From an uncultured Campylobacter sp. (lineage in GTDB: Bacteria; Campylobacterota; Campylobacteria; Campylobacterales; Campylobacteraceae), in contig NZ_CALIBB010000093.1 in NCBI RefSeq assembly GCF_938045595.1, forward strand, positions 1-15,082: a stretch of 15,082 nt of DNA. The letters run 5' to 3'. This document shows, piece by piece, positions 1-6,348 of the stretch. The translations under genes and the position numbers were made by a program. Each line of letters starts with the position of its first letter. Within the stretch, counting starts at the first letter, position 1. Below the pieces are notes generated by a model. It saw nothing but the letters and a program-made list of their open reading frames with translations. It was not told the DNA's origin and ran no database searches.

Positions 1-158
1 TTGAAAGAGCTTTTAACAGAAAGGTAGAGACGTCAAATTCAGGACTTGGCCTTGGACTTTATATTGCAAATCAAATTTTTAAAAAACACGGTCATACTTT
101 AAAATACAAGCACAAAGATGGTAAAAATAATTTTCTAATATGTTTCATAAACACTTGA
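1..158 (+). CDS. Sensor histidine kinase, C-terminal fragment (5' end outside window)
   Basis: Reading codons from base 3 gives about 51 residues ending at TGA 156-158; bases 1-2 complete a codon begun outside the window. The fragment contains GLGLGLYIANQIFKKHG, which is the G2 box and following helix of the histidine-kinase HATPase_c domain, after a basic FNRK segment typical of the region just before it. The end, KNNFLICFINT, fits the last strand of the ATP-binding fold. Known of the family: this domain binds ATP and phosphorylates the conserved His of the preceding dimerisation domain. The sensor part and the partner regulator are not visible, so the stimulus is unknown. Codons here are AT-rich compared with the genes downstream. 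Confidence 0.75.
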   Translation, partial: ERAFNRKVETSNSGLGLGLYIANQIFKKHGHTLKYKHKDGKNNFLICFINT

Positions 159-251
159 TCTAAAAATAACTTGTTTATTAATACTTATAAATTATTTTAA
201 GCTCGTTATTTGCGCTGATTAATTCATTTATAAAGCCTAACAAATCTGTTA

Positions 252-371
252 TTAATAGTACAATGGCGCCTCTGTGATATCCGCCATATTTTTTTGGTTT
301 ACGATAATTCCGAGATTTTTTAGATATTTAGTCACTCCGCAGAAGCCACAATAAGGTAGCTGAAGAAGAAT
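252..371 (-). pseudogene. Possible glutaredoxin/thioredoxin-like gene relic
   Basis: On the minus strand, codons between an upstream stop (complement of 372-374) and TAA (complement of 252-254) give 39 residues starting ILLQLPYCGFCGVTKYLKNL and continuing GIIVNQKNMADITEAP. The CxxC followed by a K-x-L-x-x-LGI helix resembles the active site and first helix of glutaredoxins. There is no start codon and no downstream cis-Pro part, so it cannot be a whole protein. A second minus-strand frame over the same bases stays open for about 49 codons down to about 180, which would fit a frameshifted gene. The match could also be chance in so short a stretch. Confidence 0.25.
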
Positions 372-566
372 TCACACACGCACGCTAAAATTTAACGGCT
401 CTTTCGTCGTGTAGAAAAGATAAAATTTTAGTAGAGTACGGTATGGGGGCGTCTAAATTTAAACGTGATCGTTTTGGTTGATGCGCGGCGTTAAATTTTA
501 TACGGCTTGTTAAGACTGTGGCGATGAGTAATTTTAAAATTTTGATTTTGGCGTGGGTAAAATTTA

Positions 567-586
567 ACGACAGCGCGTTCTGTCGT
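567..586. other. Inverted repeat, 7-bp stem with 6-base loop
   Basis: ACGACAG (567-573) and CTGTCGT (580-586) are exact reverse complements around the loop CGCGTT. There is no T run after it, so it is not a standard intrinsic terminator. It ends 5 bases before a perfect TATAAT box, so it could be an operator overlapping that promoter. No function is shown. Confidence 0.35.
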
Positions 587-591
587 CGAGG

Positions 592-597
592 TATAAT
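592..597 (+). promoter_or_regulatory. Candidate sigma-70 -10 box, TATAAT
   Basis: A perfect TATAAT lies about 270 bases before the ABC exporter gene. No clear -35 is seen, but Campylobacter promoters often lack one. If used, it would give a leader of about 260 bases. A weaker TATAAA at 705-710 is an alternative closer to the gene. Confidence 0.35.
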
Positions 598-863
598 GTA
601 TGGGTATCTGGCGGTATATCGACGTAGTGGAGATTGGCAAGTGTTGCATATAAACGAAGCGAATTAAAATAAGAATGCGGATGAAATTAGCGCCGCGTGA
701 TACATATAAATAGCAGCATGCCCCGTAAACGATGTGATTCGCGATAAAATTTTGCGTAAATTAAGGCGAAATTTAGCCGACGAAATGAGAACGGATTTAA
801 AATTTAACCGTTTTTTCAAGCGAATTTTGCCACAATTGCGCTCAAATTTTGTTGGGGCGAAAG

Positions 864-2417
864 ATGAAAAAATATACCAAACAAATCCTCGCGATGCTCG
901 CGCTAAACGCGATCTACAGCGGCTCGGGGATCTTGATTTTAAGCTTTATCAATAAATATCTACTTGACGGCGCCGAAAGAGGCGGGCGCATCATCGCGCT
1001 ATTTTTTGCGCTATTAGCGATATTTCTGCTGCTTTCGGTGCTAAGCCGCATCATGCTTTGCAAGATGGAAAACGACTTCGTATTCGATCTGCGCACCAAG
1101 ATCATCAAGCAGATCATCGATACGAAGTTCGAGCGCATCGAGGCTGCGTCGAAGGCGAACCTGCTTGCATCCCTTTCCAGCGATATTTCGCGCCTGACCG
1201 AGGGTTTTATGCGCATCTCCGAGCTCATTCAAGGCGCGATGATCGTGCTATTTTGCGGCATCTATGTGCTATACATCGCGCCTATGATGTTTGCGTTTTT
1301 GTTCGTCTGGATCGGCGCGCTGATGATTTTCAACCGCTTTTTGATGAAAAAAGTCATGCAAAATTACGATCTGTACCGCCAAAACGAGGACGTTTTGTAT
1401 AAAAACTACGCCGCGGCGATCGAGGGGCACAAGGAGCTGTCGCTAAGCCTAGCCAAAGCGAAGAGCCTATATGAAAACGACTTTTTGCCCAATGCGCAAA
1501 ATTTACGCCAAAGCTCGCTGCGAGCCGAGGTTTACGGCGCGTTTGCGAGTAATTTTATGAACGTGATGATGCTTGGCGCGGTGGGCTTTGTGCTTTATTT
1601 TGGGCTAAGCAGTGGCAAAGCGGAGCTTGCAAACGCCGTAACGATCGCGCTTACGGTGCTTTTTTTGCGTGCGCCTTTGATGATGCTCATATTCTCGCTT
1701 CCTAGCGTGCTGCGCGCCAAGATCGCCTACGCAAAGATCAATGAGCTGGGCTTAGATCCATTCGTGCAGGGCTTCGAGCTTGCGCAAATGCAGCCGTGGC
1801 GCAGCTTGGAGCTTAAAGACGTGGGCTTTTCGTATCCGGGCGGGAAATTCGGCATCAAGAGGGTAAGCTTGCAGCTAAATGCGGGCGAGACGGTGTTTTT
1901 GATCGGCGAAAACGGCAGCGGAAAATCGACGCTTTTTATGATCTTAGCGGGCCTTTATACGCCGCAAGCAGGCGAAATTTTAGCCGACGGCGCGGCCCTC
2001 AACCCCTCCGATCTGCGCGCCTACAGCAACAACATAAGCGCGGTTTTCAGCGATTTTTATCTCTTCGACTACGCTACGGGCGATGCGGATATCGCGCGCG
2101 AGTGGCTCGCGCTCACGCATCTGCAGGATAAGGTAGAGCTAAAGGGGGGCAAATTTAGCACCACGAGCCTATCTAGCGGGCAGCGCAAGCGTTTGGCGCT
2201 CGTAAGCGTGCTGATGGACGGGCGAAAATTTTTGATGCTCGATGAGTTTGCGGCCGATCTCGATCCGCAGTTTCGCGCGGAGTTTTACGAGCGGATTTTG
2301 CCCGAGCTGAAATCGCGCGGATACACGATATTTGCGATCTCGCACGATGACAAATACTTTGGCGCCGCAGATAAAATTTACAAGATGCAAGGCGGCGAAA
2401 TTTCGCGCATAAAGTAA
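864..2417 (+). CDS. ABC exporter of the cyclic-peptide type, fused permease and ATPase
   Basis: From ATG 864 the protein has 517 residues. The permease half (about 1-290) has several hydrophobic segments, near 11-29, 42-66, 124-160, 232-248 and 256-280. The ATPase half has Walker A GENGSGKST (348-356), the segment FSDFYLF (395-401), signature LSSGQRKR (436-443), Walker B KFLMLDEFA (455-463) and H-loop SHDD (493-496). The FSDFxLF, SGQRKRLAL and DEFAADLDP combination is characteristic of the SyrD/PvdE/YojI subgroup, which exports cyclic peptides, siderophores or microcins from the inner membrane. No peptide or siderophore synthesis gene is nearby, so the substrate is unknown. ATG 864 is preferred to TTG 849 because GGGGCGAAAG lies just before it. 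The gene stands alone. Confidence 0.88.
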   Translation: MKKYTKQILAMLALNAIYSGSGILILSFINKYLLDGAERGGRIIALFFALLAIFLLLSVLSRIMLCKMENDFVFDLRTKIIKQIIDTKFERIEAASKANLLASLSSDISRLTEGFMRISELIQGAMIVLFCGIYVLYIAPMMFAFLFVWIGALMIFNRFLMKKVMQNYDLYRQNEDVLYKNYAAAIEGHKELSLSLAKAKSLYENDFLPNAQNLRQSSLRAEVYGAFASNFMNVMMLGAVGFVLYFGLSSGKAELANAVTIALTVLFLRAPLMMLIFSLPSVLRAKIAYAKINELGLDPFVQGFELAQMQPWRSLELKDVGFSYPGGKFGIKRVSLQLNAGETVFLIGENGSGKSTLFMILAGLYTPQAGEILADGAALNPSDLRAYSNNISAVFSDFYLFDYATGDADIAREWLALTHLQDKVELKGGKFSTTSLSSGQRKRLALVSVLMDGRKFLMLDEFAADLDPQFRAEFYERILPELKSRGYTIFAISHDDKYFGAADKIYKMQGGEISRIK

Positions 2418-2421
2418 AGAG

Positions 2422-2453
2422 GCGAAATTTTAAAATTCTACGCAGAATTTCGC
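2422..2453. repeat. AATT-centred inverted repeat after the ABC exporter
   Basis: GCGAAATT (2422-2429) and AATTTCGC (2446-2453) are exact reverse complements. A second, competing stem is AAATTCT (2433-2439) with AGAATTT (2444-2450). It begins 5 bases after the stop codon and could slow or end transcription, but no T run follows. It is the first unit of a cluster of AATT-centred repeats running to about 2560. Confidence 0.5.
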
Positions 2454-2486
2454 GATGGAATTTGGCGTCTAGATGAAATTTCGCCT

Positions 2487-2509
2487 TAGAATTTCGCTGC
2501 GAAATTCTA
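2487..2509. repeat. Perfect 23-base palindrome containing AATT words
   Basis: TAGAATTTCGC (2487-2497) and GCGAAATTCTA (2499-2509) are exact reverse complements around one central T. As RNA it would form about a 10-bp hairpin with a 3-base loop. It reads the same on both strands, so it could act as a bidirectional terminator or as one unit of a dispersed repeat. The surrounding 2418-2640 stretch has a further (A/G)AATT(T/C) word roughly every 12-20 bases. Confidence 0.5.
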
Positions 2510-2660
2510 CGATTGAAATTTCAGCGGGAAGATAAAATTTGCTTAAAATTTTACAGCGCAAATTCCGCTTCAAGCCCCTATGTTAAAGTTTGCAGTAGAT
2601 AGAATTTTGCCTCTTTGGCGCAAATTGTAAAAATTTAACCGAAATTTACTAAATTTTGAT

Positions 2661-2666
2661 TATACT
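2661..2666 (+). promoter_or_regulatory. Promoter -10 box for the cytochrome c gene
   Basis: TATACT, with TG three to four bases upstream (2657-2658), resembles an extended -10. It would give a short leader of about 24 bases, containing the ribosome binding site AAAGGAT before ATG 2697. The word AAAATTTAACCG lies at 2630-2641, about where a -35 or activator site would sit. Confidence 0.55.
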
Positions 2667-2696
2667 GCACCCACAATTTAAAAAGAAAGGATAGGA

Positions 2697-3017
2697 ATGA
2701 AAAAAGTTCTTATTGCATGTGCTGCGTTGGCGGCGTTTAGTTCGAGTGTATTCGCCGCTGACGGCGCTACTTTATATAAAAAATGCGTGGCCTGTCATGG
2801 AGCCAACGCCGAGAAGCCTTATCTTGGCGGCAAAGTACCTGCGCTAAACACCCTAAGCAAGGAAGATATCATCGCTAGCCTAAAAGGCTACAAAGACGGC
2901 AGCTTGGGCGAGGGCAAGGGAAAATTCGGCATGATGGGCGTTATGAAAGGTCAAGCGGCTTCACTTAACGACGAATCGATCGAAGCGCTAGCCGATTTCA
3001 TCGTCTCTAAAAAATAA
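2697..3017 (+). CDS. Periplasmic class I cytochrome c (c553-like)
   Basis: The 106-residue product starts with a Sec signal peptide (MKKVLIACAALAAFSSSVFA, predicted cleavage after Ala20), then ADGATLYKK and the haem site CVACH (30-34). His34 is the proximal ligand. The distal Met is probably one of Met79, Met80 or Met83 in the FGMMGVM segment. The size and the ADGATLYKKCxxCHG start match the small monohaem cytochromes c553 of Campylobacter, which carry electrons in the periplasm between the bc1 complex and terminal oxidases or peroxidases. It has its own promoter, is followed by a hairpin, and appears monocistronic. The exact redox partner cannot be told from sequence. Confidence 0.92.
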   Translation: MKKVLIACAALAAFSSSVFAADGATLYKKCVACHGANAEKPYLGGKVPALNTLSKEDIIASLKGYKDGSLGEGKGKFGMMGVMKGQAASLNDESIEALADFIVSKK

Positions 3018-3029
3018 TTTCAAACTTCA

Positions 3030-3054
3030 TTCGGCGGGCTTCGCGCTCGCCGAA
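3030..3054 (+). terminator. Hairpin after the cytochrome c gene, possible terminator
   Basis: TTCGGCGGGC (3030-3039) pairs with GCTCGCCGAA (3045-3054) through 10 pairs including one G-U, with loop TTCGC. It lies 13 bases after the stop codon. The following bases are not a clean T run, so termination may be weak or factor-dependent. Confidence 0.5.
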
Positions 3055-3118
3055 CTTCGCTTAATTTAAAATTTTAAAATTCTACGCTAATATCACGTAA
3101 AAATTCCAAAGGCTCATA

Positions 3119-3994
3119 ATGTTTAACGGACTGATCAGAGAGATCGCGCAGGTTGCGAGCTTTAGCGGCGATTCGCTGCGACTGCGCGCGAGATACCGCC
3201 CCGCGCTCGGCGATAGCGTCGCGGTAAACGGCGCGTGCCTGAGCGTGACGCGGCTTTTTGCGGACGGATTTGCGGTGCAGCTTTCTAGCGAGACGGCGCG
3301 CGTCATCGCCGCACAAAACCTGCACGGCCCTGTGCATATCGAGCCTGCGATGCGGATTGGAGATCGCATAGACGGGCATTTGATCCAAGGGCATATCGAT
3401 GCCGTGGGTGAAATTTATAAAATTTCAAAGCTTGCAAGCGGCGTCGATTTTTTTATCCGCGCGCCGCTGCACATAGCGCCGCTGCTAGCGCCGAAGGGCT
3501 CGGTGGCGATCGACGGCGTGAGCCTAACGATCAACGAAGTGCTTGAGGGCGGCGACATGCACGGGCGAAATTTTAACAGCCAAGGTCTTGACGGCGGAAA
3601 TTTTACTCACAAAGAGCCGTACGGCGCAAATTTTAACGGCTCGGGTTCAAATTTCGGCGTCTTAAGCCCTCGCGAGCTAAATTCTAGCGGCTCAAATTCC
3701 GTTCGCGATCCGAATTCCTCGGACGCAAATTTAAAGAGCGGAGCGCAAAGCTGCGCTATTCGCCTTACGATCATCCCGCTCACGCTCAAAGATACGCTCT
3801 TTGGGAGCTACAAAATCGGGCGTCGCGTAAATATCGAAACCGATCTGCTCGCGCGATACGTCGCGGCACAGCTACGTTTTGCCGGCGGACAGATCGTCGG
3901 TCTCGGCACTGTTGCGGCGCGTGACGTGAGTGCCGAGAGTGAAAAAGACGGGCTTTCGTGGGATGCGGTAGATAAAATTTTGAGCCTGTATTAA
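3119..3994 (+). CDS. ribE: Riboflavin synthase, alpha-chain type, with large internal insertion
   Basis: This is riboflavin synthase, which dismutates two 6,7-dimethyl-8-ribityllumazine molecules into riboflavin. The first lumazine-binding barrel shows MFNGLI (1-6) and GDSVAVNGACLSV (31-43). The second shows DGHLIQGHID (85-94), GSVAIDGVSLTIN (127-139), IIPLTLKDTLFGSY (218-231) and VNIETDLLARYV (237-248). Normal members have about 200-215 residues; this one has 291. About 70 residues (roughly 143-212) are inserted between TINEV and RLTIIP, where relatives have a short turn. The insert is rich in Asn, Gly and Ser with NF or NS at 151, 161, 171, 178, 188, 193 and 199. The reading frame is intact and both flanks are conserved, so the enzyme is probably functional. 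AAAGG lies before ATG 3119, and pgeF starts 7 bases after the stop. Confidence 0.9.
   Translation: MFNGLIREIAQVASFSGDSLRLRARYRPALGDSVAVNGACLSVTRLFADGFAVQLSSETARVIAAQNLHGPVHIEPAMRIGDRIDGHLIQGHIDAVGEIYKISKLASGVDFFIRAPLHIAPLLAPKGSVAIDGVSLTINEVLEGGDMHGRNFNSQGLDGGNFTHKEPYGANFNGSGSNFGVLSPRELNSSGSNSVRDPNSSDANLKSGAQSCAIRLTIIPLTLKDTLFGSYKIGRRVNIETDLLARYVAAQLRFAGGQIVGLGTVAARDVSAESEKDGLSWDAVDKILSLY
3545..3754 (+). repeat. In-frame repeat insertion in ribE
   Basis: The eight Asn codons at 3569, 3599, 3629, 3650, 3680, 3695, 3713 and 3728 each sit in an (A/G)AATT(T/C) word and are spaced 30, 30, 21, 30, 15, 18 and 15 bases apart. This is a degenerate tandem array with a 15/30-base phase. In protein the start of the insert also looks loosely like pentapeptide repeats (RNFNS QGLDG GNFTH KEPYG). 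Boundaries are estimated from conserved riboflavin synthase sequence on each side. Confidence 0.65.
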
Positions 3995-4001
3995 GCGGCG
4001 C

Positions 4002-4739
4002 ATGATGGACAAAATCGAAATTTGTAGAGAAAATCTTGAGTTTGTATTGGACGGACGCGGCGTGCTGGCGGGCTTTAGCACGCGGCTTGGCGGCGTAAGC
4101 GGCGGAGCTTACGCGAGCTTAAATTTAGGAGATCACGTAGGCGACGATCCGCAAAACGTCGCGCAAAATCGCGAAATTTTAGCCGCCGCGCTCGGTATTG
4201 TGCCGCGAAATTTAAAATTTATGCGCCAGATCCACTCAAACAAAGTTGAAATTTTACGTGCAGATAGCGATGAAATTCCGCCCTGCGACGGGCTCGTGAC
4301 CGATCTGCGCGGCGTGGCGCTGTGCGTGCTGGTAGCGGACTGCTCGCCCGTTTTGATCGCGGACGAGCGGCGCGGCGTGGTTGCTGCGGTGCATTCGGGG
4401 CGCGCTGGCGTGGCCCAGCGGATCTGCACCAATGCGATAAATTTGATGAGCGAGCGCTTCGGCTGCGTCGCTGCGGAGCTGAAGGTATTCGTGGGCGCGA
4501 ATATCAAGGCGCGAAACTACGAACTTGGCGGGCTTGATCTGGGCGAGTTTGAGCGCTACAAAACGCAGGGGCATTTCGATATGAACGCCGCGCTGCGCGA
4601 CGAGCTCGCAGCTGCGGGGGTGCGAAACGTTAAATTTGATCCGCGCTGCACTTTTGAGAGCGAGCAGCATTTTTCCTACCGCAGAGATGGTGTCACGGGG
4701 CGCTTCTGCGGCTTTGTGATGAATAAGCCATGCCGATGA
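4002..4739 (+). CDS. pgeF: YfiH/DUF152 family protein, peptidoglycan editing factor
   Basis: The 245-residue product belongs to the copper-type laccase-domain family (YfiH). Expected metal ligands are His78 in RQIHSNKV, Cys114 in VADCSPVLI and His131 in AAVHSGRAG. Other family signatures are STRLGGVS (26-33), SLNLGDHVGDD (39-49), DGLVTD (96-101) and SYRRDGVTGR (225-234). In E. coli YfiH (PgeF) cleaves wrongly incorporated L-Ser from peptidoglycan precursors; other members act on purine nucleosides, so the substrate here is uncertain. HSGRAG replaces the common HAGWRG, a mild difference near the active site. Two ATG codons (4002, 4005) are possible. It lies 7 bases after ribE, so the two are probably cotranscribed; the same pairing occurs in C. 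jejuni as I recall it. Confidence 0.88.
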   Translation: MMDKIEICRENLEFVLDGRGVLAGFSTRLGGVSGGAYASLNLGDHVGDDPQNVAQNREILAAALGIVPRNLKFMRQIHSNKVEILRADSDEIPPCDGLVTDLRGVALCVLVADCSPVLIADERRGVVAAVHSGRAGVAQRICTNAINLMSERFGCVAAELKVFVGANIKARNYELGGLDLGEFERYKTQGHFDMNAALRDELAAAGVRNVKFDPRCTFESEQHFSYRRDGVTGRFCGFVMNKPCR

Positions 4740-4928
4740 AAAGCAAAACAGGATATAAAATTTCTCCGTAAAGCCCGCTAAAATTTCTCGAAGCACTATA
4801 AAATTTTACGTAGAGGCGCTGTAAAGCGAAGCGGCGAAAAATAGGCGAGATTGCGGCGTGACATCGCAGTCAAAATAAGCCAAAAAACGTAAATTTTAAA
4901 ATCAAAACCCAAAGCAAAGGAGAAAAAT
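4740..4928. promoter_or_regulatory. Spacer before iadA with possible -10 boxes
   Basis: The 189-base spacer has TATAAA at 4754-4759 and 4797-4802, either of which could serve as a -10 for iadA. A clear AAAGGAG lies 6 bases before ATG 4929. I see no gene or strong hairpin. Confidence 0.35.
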
Positions 4929-6068
4929 ATGCTGTTGCTTAAAAATGCCGATCTATACGCGCCAGAACACGTCGGTAGGAGCGACGTTTTAGTGGGCGGA
5001 GGTAAAATTTTAGCCGTTTCCAAGGGGCTTGATTTTCGAGTCGATGGGCTTGAAATTTACGATCTGGATGGCAAAATTTTAGCACCCGGTCTCATCGATC
5101 AGCACGTGCACATCACGGGCGGCGGCGGCGAGGCTGGTTATCATTCGCGAACGCCCGAAATAACATTGTCGCAAATCATCCGCTACGGCACGACGACGGT
5201 CGTAGGCACGCTGGGTACCGACGGGTGCACGAGGAGTCTCGAAAATCTCTACTCAAAGGCTAAGGCGCTCGAGTACGAGGGCATCTCGACCTTCATCCAC
5301 ACGGGCTCTTACGCGCTGCCTAGCGTTACTTTTACGGGCTCCGTCACGCGCGATCTGGTGCTTATCGACAAGGTCATCGGCTGTAAGATCGCGATGAGCG
5401 ACAACCGCGGCAGCTACCCGACCGTGCAGGAGCTCATCAAGACCCTGACGCAGATCCGCATCGGCGGCATGATCTCGAAAAAAGGCGGCGTGCTGCACAT
5501 GCATATGGGCGGGCTCGCGGATAAATTCGACCTCATTTTTAGCGTGATTAAGGACTATTCGTTCCCGGTTAATTACTTTTCGCCGACGCACTGCGCGCGG
5601 ACGAAGGAGCTTTTTGACGAGGCGATCAAATTTCAAAAAATGGGCGGCTACATCGACATCACGAGCGGCGGAAGTAGATTTGCCCCGCTTCATGAAGCCA
5701 TCGCGTACGGGCTTGCTAATGGGCTAAATTTAGAGCGCCTAACGATGAGCTCGGACGGCAATGGCAGCGTGCCTAGATTTGACGAAAACGGCGCGTTGGT
5801 GGGCTACGGCTGCGCTTCGTGCGAGACGAATTTAGAGGTTTTGCAGGCCTGCGTGAAAAATAAAATTTTAACCATCCCGCAAGCGCTAAGCATGATGGGC
5901 AAAAACGTCGCAAAATATTTAAATCTAGCCGGTAAAGGCGAGATAAGAGTAGGTTTTGACGCTGATTTTGCAGTATTTGACGAAGCTCTAAATTTAGATA
6001 GCGTGATCGCGAAAGGGGAGTTTTGCGTAAAAGAGGGCAAGCTCGTGAAAAAGGGATTTTTTGAGTAA
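4929..6068 (+). CDS. iadA: Isoaspartyl dipeptidase
   Basis: This zinc amidohydrolase cleaves beta-aspartyl (isoaspartyl) dipeptides that arise from damaged proteins, in the cytoplasm. The protein has 379 residues, close to the 390 of E. coli IadA. Metal and catalytic residues are present: His59 and His61 in GLIDQHVHITGGGGEAG, Glu68, the lysine expected to be carbamylated (Lys153 in GCKIAMSD), the histidines of LHMHMG (190, 192), His221 in SPTHC and Asp276 in MSSDGNGS. The YHSRTPE segment (71-77) is the substrate-binding region typical of IadA and separates it from dihydroorotases. The start is fixed by AAAGGAG just upstream. It has its own spacer on both sides and is probably monocistronic. 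IadA is not universal in Campylobacter and fits a peptide- and amino-acid-using lifestyle. Confidence 0.93.
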   Translation: MLLLKNADLYAPEHVGRSDVLVGGGKILAVSKGLDFRVDGLEIYDLDGKILAPGLIDQHVHITGGGGEAGYHSRTPEITLSQIIRYGTTTVVGTLGTDGCTRSLENLYSKAKALEYEGISTFIHTGSYALPSVTFTGSVTRDLVLIDKVIGCKIAMSDNRGSYPTVQELIKTLTQIRIGGMISKKGGVLHMHMGGLADKFDLIFSVIKDYSFPVNYFSPTHCARTKELFDEAIKFQKMGGYIDITSGGSRFAPLHEAIAYGLANGLNLERLTMSSDGNGSVPRFDENGALVGYGCASCETNLEVLQACVKNKILTIPQALSMMGKNVAKYLNLAGKGEIRVGFDADFAVFDEALNLDSVIAKGEFCVKEGKLVKKGFFE

Positions 6069-6089
6069 AATTTGAAGCAGATGCCGCTT

Positions 6090-6110
6090 TTTAAATTCGG
6101 CGAATTTAAA
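6090..6110. terminator. Perfect palindrome after iadA, possible terminator or repeat unit
   Basis: TTTAAATTCG (6090-6099) and CGAATTTAAA (6101-6110) are exact reverse complements around one G, giving an effective 9-bp stem with a 3-base loop. It lies 22 bases after the iadA stop. It is built like the palindrome at 2487-2509 (AATT in each arm, single central base). No T run follows. Confidence 0.4.
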
Positions 6111-6226
6111 TTTGACGAATAATCTTGCTCTCTACCTTTGCGACCGTCTCATCTTTGCAGCGCAAAATTTAACCGCGCCGAGGTTTGGATTATATTAAAT
6201 TTAGCTTTAATTTAGCTATTTTTAAA

Positions 6227-6232
6227 TATAAT
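6227..6232 (+). promoter_or_regulatory. Strong promoter -10 box of the rpsB-tsf operon
   Basis: A perfect TATAAT follows a T-rich upstream stretch (6190-6225) in which TTTA runs recur about every 10 bases, as is usual for Campylobacter housekeeping promoters. Transcription would begin near 6239, giving a leader of about 110 bases before rpsB. Confidence 0.75.
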
Positions 6233-6238
6233 CCCAGC

Positions 6239-6348
6239 TTCAATTCACACACACCAATCCTAAAATTTGGTTGCGTTTGTCAAAAACAAATGTTAATGGG
6301 TGTGGAGGAGAAACCTAAATTTCGGGGCAACCCACAAGGAGAAAACTC
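6239..6348 (+). promoter_or_regulatory. Structured rpsB leader, candidate ribosomal-protein autoregulatory RNA
   Basis: The leader can form a three-way junction: CACAC (6246-6250) with GTGTG (6300-6304), ACCAA (6253-6257) with TTGGT (6267-6271), and TTTGT (6276-6280) with ACAAA (6286-6290). A GGG-GCAA-CCC hairpin with a GNRA loop (6324-6333) sits just before the ribosome binding site AAGGAG (6336-6341). TGGGT (6297-6301) can instead pair with ACCCA (6330-6334), giving an alternative fold. A second strong GGAGGAG (6304-6310) has no well placed gene start. S2 represses rpsB-tsf through the leader in E. coli; a similar role here is an inference from the drawn pairings. Confidence 0.4.

Larger units (their letters stand above)
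159..863. other. 705-base stretch without a convincing gene
   Basis: No open frame here looks like a normal gene. Visible features are: a possible minus-strand thioredoxin-fold relic (252-371); copies of the word AAAATTTAAC at 387, 559 and 799 and its complement at 490; a 7-bp hairpin at 567-586; a perfect TATAAT at 592-597; and a TATAAA at 705-710. A 47-codon plus-strand frame (524-667) has no clear ribosome binding site. The stretch is AT-rich near 159-350 and mixed beyond. It may be the remains of one or more decayed genes plus the control region of the ABC exporter. Confidence 0.6.

Noticed and set aside
159..863. Insertion sequence or phage remnant in the long spacer
   Set aside because: I found no transposase or integrase motif and no paired terminal inverted repeats or target duplications.
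734..955. 73-residue plus-strand frame before and into the ABC exporter
   Set aside because: More than a third overlaps the well supported exporter gene in another frame; the sequence is basic, has no clear ribosome binding site and no recognisable motif.
2418..2640. CRISPR array in the repeat-rich spacer after the ABC exporter
   Set aside because: The repeats are short AATT words with irregular spacing and no constant 24-40 base repeat or unique spacers; no cas gene is near.
3030..3054. Classical intrinsic terminator after cytochrome c
   Set aside because: The stem is good but lacks the T run, so it is listed only as a possible terminator.
3545..3754. Reading the ribE insertion as a true pentapeptide-repeat domain
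   Set aside because: Only a few units fit the A(D/N)Lxx pattern and the period shifts (10, 7, 5, 6 residues), so a regular beta-helix is unlikely.
4254..4796. 180-residue open frame on the minus strand opposite pgeF
   Set aside because: Antisense to conserved pgeF motifs, with no recognisable domain; a by-product of high G+C codon use.
5253..5693. 146-residue minus-strand frame opposite iadA
   Set aside because: Highly basic and opposite the catalytic part of iadA; no family resemblance.
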